64,000 nt of DNA from Kribbella antibiotica (lineage in GTDB: Bacteria > Actinomycetota > Actinomycetes > Propionibacteriales > Kribbellaceae): NCBI RefSeq assembly GCF_004349055.1, contig NZ_SMKX01000008.1, positions 1 through 64,000 of the forward strand, in the 5' to 3' direction. Position numbers and translations under genes: made by a program. The notes under the pieces are model-generated. The model had not been told where the DNA came from, ran no database searches, and saw only the letters and a list, made by a program, of their open reading frames with translations. This document shows positions 35,917 through 43,049 of the stretch, piece by piece. Position 1 is the stretch's first letter. Each line of letters opens with the position of its first letter.

Positions 35917-36645
35917 ATGGGAGCGCGAATGACGTGGTGGGACGAGGCAGACGGAACGCGGCTCTACTTACTGTTGGGGTTCGCTGACACTGCGCAATTG
36001 GCCGAGCTCGAGCAGCAGGCGCGAGAGCACGCGGCTGCCGACGACAGCGTTGGTACGCCGATGTTCGGGACGAACCCGGAGTCTGCGGACGAGGTCGCGC
36101 TGGTACGGGCGGCTGGGTACGGGGTGGCGTTCACCCGGGTGCGGATGACGCTTGAGCTGGGTGAGCCGGGCGAGGTGGAGATGCCCGCGGGGATTGAGCT
36201 GCGGCCGGCGTCGGCGGGTGATCATCGGGCCGTGTTCGAGGCCAATTCCGAAGTGTTCTCGGGAAGGTCGACCGGGTATATCCAGGACACCTTCGAGGAG
36301 TTTGAGAAGGACATCGCTGACGACTACCCGGACTACCGGTTGTGGACCTTGTCTTGGGTTGGCGACAAGCTCGCTGGTTGGGTGGTCAGTGGGATCGACG
36401 ACACCCCATGGGTCGGCGTCCGGGCGGACTGGCGACGGCGTGGGCTCGCGTCCGCGCTACTGCGCGCAAACCACGCCCAGCTGTGGGAGAACGGCGTACG
36501 GGAGGCGTCGCTGTGGACCGTCGCGGAGAATCCGACGGGGAGCGTGGCGCTCTACGAATCGCTCGGGTATCAGGTCGTCGAGCGGGAGCCCAGATATCGA
36601 AAGGCTCTCACTGTGCCATCTAACGGCTCCGCCTTAGGGACCTGA
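35917..36645 (+). CDS. GNAT family N-acetyltransferase
   Basis: 242 aa from ATG 35917 (a second ATG lies four codons on). The C-terminal half is a full GNAT domain: WVVSGIDDTPWVGVRADWRRRGLASALLRANHAQLWENGV, with acetyl-CoA loop RRRGLA and the closing NPTGSVALYESLGYQVVEREPRY. The N-terminal half looks like a degenerate second GNAT. Substrate unknown. Confidence 0.85.
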   Translation: MGARMTWWDEADGTRLYLLLGFADTAQLAELEQQAREHAAADDSVGTPMFGTNPESADEVALVRAAGYGVAFTRVRMTLELGEPGEVEMPAGIELRPASAGDHRAVFEANSEVFSGRSTGYIQDTFEEFEKDIADDYPDYRLWTLSWVGDKLAGWVVSGIDDTPWVGVRADWRRRGLASALLRANHAQLWENGVREASLWTVAENPTGSVALYESLGYQVVEREPRYRKALTVPSNGSALGT

Positions 36646-36874
36646 CCCGACCATCACGGGGGAACGGCCGGGCCAGGCACTTTCGATACTACTCCGGTTC
36701 GGAGTGCACGTCCGGGTAAACGGCAGGCGGACGCGCCGGAACGCTTTCAGGAGAACACGTTTCCTGCCGAAGACTTATCGCCCGGTCCGATCCGGTCCGG
36801 ACCTATCAGACCGCCTGGGCGTTCTGCTCGCGCCGATCCCGGTGCTGTTGCGCGGTGGAAGGCAGAGAGGCGGA

Positions 36875-38005
36875 TCAGCAGCGCAGTGTCCGGTCGAAGA
36901 AGGACCTGACACTGTTGCGGATCCAGGGCACAGATCGGCCGGGTGCGATGGTGCCGACAAGCTTGGCGCGGTTCTCGGCGGTCATCAGACCGGCCTGCTG
37001 GCATTGGGCGGCCATCGTGCCCAGGTCGGTGAACACCCAGTGGTTGGCTTGCGTGAGTTCGGTACGGCGTACCGGCCCACCGTGGCTGAGCAACGCCGAC
37101 CAGGAGCTGTCGAAACGGTCGTCGCGGTAGCCGTCGGTGCCGGTCAGCTGGACTGGCCGATCAGTACCGTGCTGGGCGATCGGGTAGAGCTCGTTGGGTT
37201 CGCCTGGAGTGAGCGGCAGGTAGTCGAGGTAGCCCTCGAGGTTGATGGCTGACCTGAGCCCACGGTTCTCATAGAGCGCCTCGGCCGCGGTGGCGCCGCC
37301 GGCTGAATGGCCGTAGATGCCGACTCGGCGCAGGTCGAGCGGCAGGTCGATGGTCTTCAGTTGCGAGAGCACGAACGCGATATCGGCCAGGCGGGTCGAG
37401 ATCATCAGGCGCAAAATGACCGGATCGGTCGCCCCGGTCGGGGGAATCTTGATCCTCCGCAGCTCACCGGTCGAGAGCTCGACCTCAGAGGTCTCGCCCG
37501 GGTGGTCGATGGTGATCACGATGTAGCCGTGGCTGGCGAGCTCCTCGGCGGTACCGGTGCCGAGGGTTCTCGGGTCGATGCCGCCGGGTGAGTAGAGGAT
37601 GACGGGACGGTGTCCCGGCAGTGCCGGTGCCTCGACGTGCGAGTGGGTGAGCGTGGCCGCCCAGTTGACCCCCGCGGTGGGCAGCGAGTGCAGGAACTGC
37701 GCGTCGAAGATATTGAAGAACGCGGCCGCCGCGGGCGTCATCTGCGGAGCGACCGGGTAGCCGTGCGTCGTCAGCGCCGGGTAGAAGATGCTGAGCATCA
37801 CGTCGCGGTCGGGCGTGCCGATCCACGGATCGCGCCGGCCGCGCTGGATGAGTTGCAGGGATCGGACACCGATCCGGTGCGGTCCGGTGGGTGCCGGCAA
37901 CCTCAACGTGAGGTCAGCTTGGGTCGAGGTGGCGTGCGCAAGAGTCGCCATCGGCAAGGTGGCCGCCAGGCTGGACAGGGCGAGAAAACTCCGTCTGCTC
38001 CACAT
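36875..38005 (-). CDS. Secreted alpha/beta hydrolase, PAF-acetylhydrolase-like
   Basis: 376 aa from ATG 38005. Tat-type signal (SRRSFLALSSLAATLPMATLAHA). Nucleophile elbow GHSAGG at 232-237 with Ser234; oxyanion region VILYSPGGIDPR; catalytic His likely in ANHWVFTDLG. Insert IFYPALTTHGYPVAPQMTPAAAAFF is typical of the platelet-activating-factor acetylhydrolase/isoform II group of lipases. Follows the TerC gene on the same strand after 72 nt. Confidence 0.85.
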   Translation of the reverse strand: MWSRRSFLALSSLAATLPMATLAHATSTQADLTLRLPAPTGPHRIGVRSLQLIQRGRRDPWIGTPDRDVMLSIFYPALTTHGYPVAPQMTPAAAAFFNIFDAQFLHSLPTAGVNWAATLTHSHVEAPALPGHRPVILYSPGGIDPRTLGTGTAEELASHGYIVITIDHPGETSEVELSTGELRRIKIPPTGATDPVILRLMISTRLADIAFVLSQLKTIDLPLDLRRVGIYGHSAGGATAAEALYENRGLRSAINLEGYLDYLPLTPGEPNELYPIAQHGTDRPVQLTGTDGYRDDRFDSSWSALLSHGGPVRRTELTQANHWVFTDLGTMAAQCQQAGLMTAENRAKLVGTIAPGRSVPWIRNSVRSFFDRTLRC

Positions 38006-38077
38006 GGCCTCACCCTGCCAGCCGAACACCGCGCCGGTCGGTCGCTGACCGGAACCTGCCGCCGCGCCCCAAACCGC

Positions 38078-39076
38078 TCAGTCGTCGGTCCTGACCGGCA
38101 CCCGGCGGGCGTCGTATGACGACTTGACCAGGCTGGCGACCGTGGTGACGAACAGCGTGGCGCCGATGAAGCTGAGCGAGGTGATGATGCCGATGTGCGG
38201 CAGGTGGATCGCGCCGATGTCGTCGATGTGTGAGCCGTGCAGGGCCTCGACGATCAGCTTGATGCCGATGAAGGCGAGGATGACCGACAGGCCGACGTTC
38301 AGGTAGACGATCCGCTCCAGTAGGCCGCCGATCAGGAAGTAGAGCTGGCGCAGACCCATCAGGGCGAAGGCGTTCGCGGTCAGGACGACGTACGCGTCCT
38401 GGGTGAGGCCGAAGATCGCGGGGATCGAGTCGAGCGCGAAGATCACGTTCGCCATGCCGATCGCGGAGATCACGATCACCAGCGGGGTCAGCAGGCGCTT
38501 GCCGGTCTTCTCGTCGCGGGTTGCCAGCTTCGCGCCGTCGTAGTCGTGGCCGAGCGGGAGGATCCGGCGCATGCCACGCAGTACAGCGTTCTCCTGGAAG
38601 TCTTCATCGTCGTTCTCCCCCTCGATCGCGAGCTTGATCGCGGTGTACACGAGAAACGCGCCGAAGATGTAGAACACCCAGCTGGCCGCGGAGATCGCCG
38701 CCGCACCGGCCAAGATGAAGACGGCGCGCAGCAGCATCGACACGACGATGCCGATGTAGAGCACCTTGTCCTGCGCCAGCGCCGGCACGCTGAACCGCGC
38801 CATGATGATGACGAAGACGAAGAGGTTGTCGACGCTCAGGCTGTATTCGGTGATGTACCCGGCGACGAACTCACCACCGGTCTTCCCGCCACTGAACATG
38901 AACAGCCCGATCGCGAACAGCGCGGCCAGCCCGACATAGAACAGCACCCAGCGGGTCGCATCCTTGATCGTGACGGCATGGTTCCGGCGCGAGATCACGA
39001 TCAGGTCGAACGCGACGATCGCAACCAGACCGGCGATCGTGAGCACCCAGACCAAGGGGGGCATGACAGAAACCAT
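38078..39076 (-). CDS. TerC/Alx family membrane transporter
   Basis: 332 aa, eight to nine transmembrane helices. Conserved acidic motifs YSLSVDNLFVFVII and NVIFALDSIPAIFGLTQD. Members export Mn(II) or other metals, in some cases to load exoenzymes, and also bear the tellurite-resistance name. ATG 39076 with GGAGG 8 nt upstream; that Shine-Dalgarno is part of a hairpin (see leader). Confidence 0.92.
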   Translation of the reverse strand: MVSVMPPLVWVLTIAGLVAIVAFDLIVISRRNHAVTIKDATRWVLFYVGLAALFAIGLFMFSGGKTGGEFVAGYITEYSLSVDNLFVFVIIMARFSVPALAQDKVLYIGIVVSMLLRAVFILAGAAAISAASWVFYIFGAFLVYTAIKLAIEGENDDEDFQENAVLRGMRRILPLGHDYDGAKLATRDEKTGKRLLTPLVIVISAIGMANVIFALDSIPAIFGLTQDAYVVLTANAFALMGLRQLYFLIGGLLERIVYLNVGLSVILAFIGIKLIVEALHGSHIDDIGAIHLPHIGIITSLSFIGATLFVTTVASLVKSSYDARRVPVRTDD

Positions 39077-39139
39077 GAGTGATCCTCCGGACGCATGAGA
39101 TTACGTTGGTCCGGAGGTCTCTTCCGCCTGGATCACTCC
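39077..39139 (-). promoter_or_regulatory. Structured leader of the TerC gene, candidate riboswitch-like element
   Basis: In the mRNA, CCTCCGGAC (39117-39109) pairs perfectly with GTCCGGAGG (39092-39084), which contains the Shine-Dalgarno. A second segment GAGTGATCC (39138-39130) is complementary to GGATCACTC (39085-39077), overlapping the same ribosome site. The two pairings compete, as in translational switches. TerC genes are often controlled by the yybP-ykoY Mn riboswitch; its conserved core is not clear here. Confidence 0.45.
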
Positions 39140-39403
39140 AGGCCGGCAGCACCGGTTCGGCCGCCCAGGCCTCCCGTGATGACGACACTGCCGTTGCGGA
39201 ATACTCCCCTCCACAAACGAGCCAACTCTATCTGATACCGATGCATCTCACCGTGCACCACGTCACAGTCGAGCCGCTCTGCGTGATCGTATACCGCATA
39301 CAGTCCTCACTGCTAGCCCCCGGAACCCTTCGATCAGCGCTGAACAGGTGGCGATCTGCGGACACCGCAGCAAGGGTGGACAAATGACGCGCCGTACCGC
39401 TTC
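39140..39403. other. Gene-free stretch between TerC leader and methyltransferase terminator
   Basis: AT-richer than its surroundings at 39190-39310. It probably holds the TerC promoter and 5' leader. No convincing frame. Confidence 0.4.
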
Positions 39404-39441
39404 GGCTGGTGGTATTCGATTGCAGTCGACTACCACCAGCC
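39404..39441 (-). terminator. Hairpin terminator of the RNA methyltransferase gene
   Basis: Perfect 11-bp stem GGCTGGTGGTA with TACCACCAGCC, 16-nt loop, beginning 18 nt after the stop at 39459. Confidence 0.65.
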
Positions 39442-39458
39442 CTGAGAGCGCCGACCCT

Positions 39459-40370
39459 TTACCGCCGCGTCGGCATCAGAACGAAGACCGTCGGAGTAGC
39501 GCCGTTGAAGCGCAACAGCCGCTCCTTCACGATCTTCAAACCCTGAGTGCCGGCGACGGCGGTCCGCAGCAACCGCTTGTCTTCGGTCATCAGCACCGCG
39601 CGGCCATCCTTGGTGAGCACGCGCGCGATCTCGCCGACGGCGGCCGGATACAACCGCAGGTTGTCCTGATGACTGCCGACCCGTTTCCCGAATGGCAGGT
39701 TCGCGACCACCCGGTCGACGCTTCCGTCCGCGTGCTTCAACTCTTCAGCGAACCCGACACGCAAACACCCATCACCAAGATTGCGCCGAGCCAACTCGAT
39801 CGACCCCGCAGACTGATCCGCTCCGACAACCCGTACGTCGACCTGCTGGGCGCGAGCCGCCACCAGCACCGTTCCTGATCCGCAGAACGGGTCCAGCACC
39901 ACCTGTCCGGCGCGAATCTTCGCCAGCCGCACCAGCACCTCGGCCACCACCGGACTAGTGGCCCAAGGCAACCGCTCCAGCCGCCCGAACCGCCGTACCC
40001 AATGCAGTTCACCAACCTCGGCAACCCAACCTGCCGGCGACTCGGTCAGATTGATCGCCCAGTCCCGCGGATCGTTCCGCCACCCCATCCGCTCAACGGC
40101 TGACACCAACTCACGCCTGACGGTTGCGCTGTCCGCACCGACCCGGAACGCCACCGGCTCCAGGTGCTGCAGAGGTTCGAGAAAGGTCTCATCACCGGGG
40201 CTGCCCGGCAGCGGGATCGCCGCCGACGAATACAACCGGCAACCGGCGATCTCTTGCAGGTCGCTCACGCAACAGTCCACCGAAGATCTGTTGGAGCGAA
40301 TGACGAACTGACCGAGCTCGGCGGCGAGCAGGTCGACCGCTCCTTCTACACAACGAAGATTCAACTGCAC
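39459..40370 (-). CDS. UPF0020/Trm14-like RNA methyltransferase
   Basis: 303 aa, GTG start with AGGAG 7 nt upstream. N-terminal THUMP-like or ferredoxin-like part, then a class I SAM methyltransferase with DPFCGSGTVLVAAR (motif I) and the catalytic NLPFG (motif IV, N6-A or N2-G methylases). Probably modifies a guanine or adenine in tRNA or rRNA. Stands alone with its own terminator. Confidence 0.85.
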   Translation of the reverse strand: MQLNLRCVEGAVDLLAAELGQFVIRSNRSSVDCCVSDLQEIAGCRLYSSAAIPLPGSPGDETFLEPLQHLEPVAFRVGADSATVRRELVSAVERMGWRNDPRDWAINLTESPAGWVAEVGELHWVRRFGRLERLPWATSPVVAEVLVRLAKIRAGQVVLDPFCGSGTVLVAARAQQVDVRVVGADQSAGSIELARRNLGDGCLRVGFAEELKHADGSVDRVVANLPFGKRVGSHQDNLRLYPAAVGEIARVLTKDGRAVLMTEDKRLLRTAVAGTQGLKIVKERLLRFNGATPTVFVLMPTRR

Positions 40371-40875
40371 AGGTGACTCCTGAGGTCGCGTCGATGAATG
40401 TCGATCGATGCGCGACGTGCCTCATCACCACCAGCAGGTCGAACCTCTGGCGGTGGAACACGTCTCTCAGAAACCAGTCACTACCGTCGACCCTAGAACG
40501 CCCCTCGCTGATCCCGCGAGGCATTTACGTCGGGAAGGACACCTGGTGGTCGGCCGGGGTTCGTCGAGGGCCAAACCCATTTGGTGGGCTGACCCACCCG
40601 CGTGTGGGAGGGCTAACCGCATGCGATTGGCCCTCCCACATTCTCGTGGGTGGGCCTACCAAATGGGGCGGGCAGCGACCGTGGGTAGGCGCGGCGGGGC
40701 GGGCACGCGCAGACGGGGTCCGACGGGCGCCGCGAAGGCGTACCGGGCTTTTGCGGGCCGTCCGGGTCTCGTTAGGCAAAAAGTTTCCATTTCGGTCGAG
40801 GACTGGGAGATTTCTCATCTGAGGAGTACAAAGAAGTGCTGTAGGTCTTACCGCCCCTAGACCTGGAGGTACTTG
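40371..40875. other. 500-bp region with a long palindrome upstream of the Cys-rich operon
   Basis: No supported gene. Contains the palindromic element at 40576-40667 and, near 40780-40850, an AT-rich stretch (AAAAAGTTTCCATTTCGG) likely to be promoter DNA for the operon at 40876. Confidence 0.45.
40576..40667. repeat. 92-bp imperfect palindrome
   Basis: The outer arms CCCATTTGGT and ACCAAATGGG are perfect, then GGGC/GCCC, ACCCAC/GTGGGT and TGTGGGAGGGC/GCCCTCCCACA pair with a few mismatches around the centre GCATGC. It is far longer than a terminator needs and lies about 200 bp from either gene. It may be a palindromic repeat unit or MITE remnant. Confidence 0.6.
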
Positions 40876-41298
40876 ATGGACGTGATGTACGGACTTGTCG
40901 GCGAGGCATCGTGGTTCTGTTGCGGCAACGCATGGGGACCCTGCGCGAGCACCGGGACCGGTGCTTGTGGGACGTGTCATTCGGGAAACTTTCAGCATGC
41001 ATGGACGAACACTTCGGACGCCTGTTACGCGATCACACGGCCGGACAACTGCGGGGTTACCGGGGTATCCCGCAGGGGTTGTGGGTTCCGGCATGCGACG
41101 ACCAACCTGTGCAACGGCTCACGGGTGGTTACGTCGATCGCGGACTGTGGGCCGCGGACGCGGTCGTTCTGTGGTGAGCGGGCTTGCTGCGGAGGGACTT
41201 GTGCGTCGAACCGGGTCATCGACCTGACTCCCGCGGCGTTCACGCGGATCGCCAGCCTGAACGCCGGGCTGATTCCAGCCGGCATCGATGTGGGATGA
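40876..41298 (+). CDS. Cys-rich RlpA-like double-psi beta-barrel protein
   Basis: 140 aa from ATG 40876, GGAGG 6 nt upstream. It opens GEASWFCCG, like the start of an RlpA/expansin barrel, and ends with VIDLTPAAFTRIASLNAGLIP, the conserved DPBB C-terminus; VVTSIADCGPR is the middle strand. It carries 14 Cys, enough for seven disulfides, yet has no Sec or Tat signal. First gene of an operon with a Tat-secreted protein and a MauE-like membrane protein. RlpA folds bind or cut peptidoglycan; the catalytic Asp of lytic RlpA is plausible at TSIAD. Export route is unknown. Confidence 0.78.
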   Translation: MDVMYGLVGEASWFCCGNAWGPCASTGTGACGTCHSGNFQHAWTNTSDACYAITRPDNCGVTGVSRRGCGFRHATTNLCNGSRVVTSIADCGPRTRSFCGERACCGGTCASNRVIDLTPAAFTRIASLNAGLIPAGIDVG

Positions 41299-41309
41299 GG
41301 TGAGCTGAG

Positions 41310-41912
41310 ATGACTTCGACGATGGATCGCCGGGCTCTGCTCACCAGGGCCGCCCTGGGCGCGACCGGTTTGGTTGCGGCCAGCGCGATGGGTTCGCTCG
41401 CTCCGGAGGCTGCGTTCGCAACTTCGGCGCAAGCACCGGATCCGGGCGCACCGGATCCCAACTTCGCGGAAGGTCTGATCACCGGCCGCAACCAGGATCT
41501 CCTGCAGGTCAAGGGATCCGACGGCCGGCTGCACAAGATCCAGTTGACCGGCGTGACCAGTATCTGGAAGCTCCGGCCGACCACGATCGACCAGGCGATG
41601 ATCGGTGACGGCCTGTACGCGCGGGGCGTCAAGCTGCCGAACGGCGTCCTGGCCGCAGAGTCGGTGTGGCTCAATATCGTCAACCTGGACGTGATGATCA
41701 ACTCGATCAGCCGGACCGGGCTGAACCTGGATCATTTCGGCCAGAAGATCTTCGGTCATGTCCAGGAAGGGGTCACAGCGGCCGCCTACAACGGCACGCC
41801 GGCGATCTCGGACCTGTCGCTGCTGAAGGTCGGCCGGCATGTCCAGGTGATCGGCGCCTGGCGACCCGGGACCAGCGAGATCGACATCGCGACGATCTAC
41901 GCGGCGAACTGA
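41310..41912 (+). CDS. Tat-secreted beta-rich protein of unknown function
   Basis: 200 aa. Twin-arginine signal (MDRRALLTRAALGATGLVAASAM). Mature part has two repeats of a small beta domain (GLITGRNQDLLQVKGSDGRLHKIQL and a C-terminal LLKVGRHVQVIGAWR), resembling DUF5666/OB-like domains. Eleven nt after the Cys-rich gene. It may act with that protein outside the cell. Function unknown. Confidence 0.75.
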   Translation: MTSTMDRRALLTRAALGATGLVAASAMGSLAPEAAFATSAQAPDPGAPDPNFAEGLITGRNQDLLQVKGSDGRLHKIQLTGVTSIWKLRPTTIDQAMIGDGLYARGVKLPNGVLAAESVWLNIVNLDVMINSISRTGLNLDHFGQKIFGHVQEGVTAAAYNGTPAISDLSLLKVGRHVQVIGAWRPGTSEIDIATIYAAN

Positions 41913-41925
41913 CCGGCAGGCCGCG

Positions 41926-42744
41926 ATGTTCGCACAGCAGGTGGCGGCCGCCCAGCCGCTGCTGATCGGATTACTGCTCCTCTGGACGTCGTACGGGAAA
42001 CTGGCGAATCCAGAGGAAGCAGAGAAGACCGCCCTCCCGAAGCTGGTCGGCGAGAAACGGGCCAAGCCCGCCTATCGCGCGATCGGCATCATCGAGGCGG
42101 CCCTGGCGCTAGCGCTGCTCAGTCCGCCCGCCTGGACTGCAGAAGTACTGGCTGCAACCGCGCTCGGCCTCGGTTTCACGGGATACCTGATCTACGCGAA
42201 GGTCGTCGTACCGGAGGCGTCGTGTGGTTGTGCCGGCAAGTCGGCCAAACCCGTTGGCTACCGTTCGATCGGGCGTGCCTTGTTGCTAACGGCAACAGCC
42301 GCGGTCGCACTGACTACCACCCAAGGATGGTGGTCGGCCGGACCGGCCACGTTCATCCTGATCGCTGAAGCGGCCGCGTTCATTGCCCTGTCACCCGAAC
42401 TCGACCGCTACTGGCTACTACCGCTCCGACGGCTGCGCGTCCGGCTCAGCCACCCTCTGGCGGGCACCGCGAGCACGACAGTACCGCTCGCCGCCACGGA
42501 ACGCCGCGTAATCCTCAGCCCCGCCTACCGCGCGGTCACCGGACTACTCAGGTCCGACGTCCGCGACTACTGGGACGAAGAGGACTGGCGGTTCGTCAGC
42601 TACACAGCCCGGTACGACGGCCGCTCGGCAACCGCCGTTTTCGCCGTACCGCATAGTGATTCGGAGTCTGTCCGGGTCGCCGTTGTCGACGAGACGTCGG
42701 GGCAGACGCTCTATCGGCCGGCCCTGCTGAGCATGGCGAGCTAA
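41926..42744 (+). CDS. MauE/DoxX-like membrane protein
   Basis: 272 aa. Four transmembrane helices in the first 155 residues; a CxC pair in PEASCGCAGK between helices; a cytosolic C-terminal tail with RYDGRSATAVFAVPH. MauE proteins assist disulfide formation or assembly of methylamine dehydrogenase; the fold is related to DoxX and VKOR-like redox membrane proteins. Its place after a 14-Cys protein suggests a thiol-oxidising role for that partner (inference). A strong terminator follows. Confidence 0.8.
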   Translation: MFAQQVAAAQPLLIGLLLLWTSYGKLANPEEAEKTALPKLVGEKRAKPAYRAIGIIEAALALALLSPPAWTAEVLAATALGLGFTGYLIYAKVVVPEASCGCAGKSAKPVGYRSIGRALLLTATAAVALTTTQGWWSAGPATFILIAEAAAFIALSPELDRYWLLPLRRLRVRLSHPLAGTASTTVPLAATERRVILSPAYRAVTGLLRSDVRDYWDEEDWRFVSYTARYDGRSATAVFAVPHSDSESVRVAVVDETSGQTLYRPALLSMAS

Positions 42745-42757
42745 CCGGACCGAACCG

Positions 42758-42793
42758 GCCCCCGCGGAGCTGATCAATCAGCTCCGCGGGGGC
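42758..42793 (+). terminator. Very strong hairpin terminator
   Basis: Perfect 16-bp stem GCCCCCGCGGAGCTGA with TCAGCTCCGCGGGGGC and loop TCAA, 13 nt after the operon stop. Confidence 0.85.
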
Positions 42794-42971
42794 TTCCTGC
42801 TGTTCGGGGAAACGACAATCTCGCCGCGCTCTCTAGCGACGAAGCCCGGATGCTCGTACGATCTGACGAATTGGGAAAGCGCATGCCAGACGCCTTTGAC
42901 CACCTGCTGTCAGCTCCGGCGTTCACCGGTTGACAGCAATCCGTCACTGGTGGTCTCATGCGGGAATAATG

Positions 42972-42988
42972 TTAGGAAACTTTCCTAA
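42972..42988. promoter_or_regulatory. Perfect palindromic operator TTAGGAAA-C-TTTCCTAA
   Basis: 17 bp, 8-1-8, 61 nt upstream of the secreted sugar dehydrogenase start. The AGGAAA/TTTCCT inverted repeat resembles sites seen before secreted carbohydrate-active genes in actinobacteria; the binding regulator is unknown to me, a ROK or LacI protein being likely. Confidence 0.6.
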
Positions 42989-43049
42989 TAGCGCGAAATT
43001 GTGGTCTCCCTGCAGCTCCTCCGCCCCGGAACACTCAGGAGAACTCGAA

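Noticed and set aside
36704..37252. 182-aa plus-strand open frame
   Set aside because: Overlaps the antisense end of the PAF-acetylhydrolase-like gene and has no family or ribosome site.
39077..39180. Confident yybP-ykoY manganese riboswitch
   Set aside because: Expected from gene context but the conserved loop sequences are not clear by eye; kept only as a structured leader.
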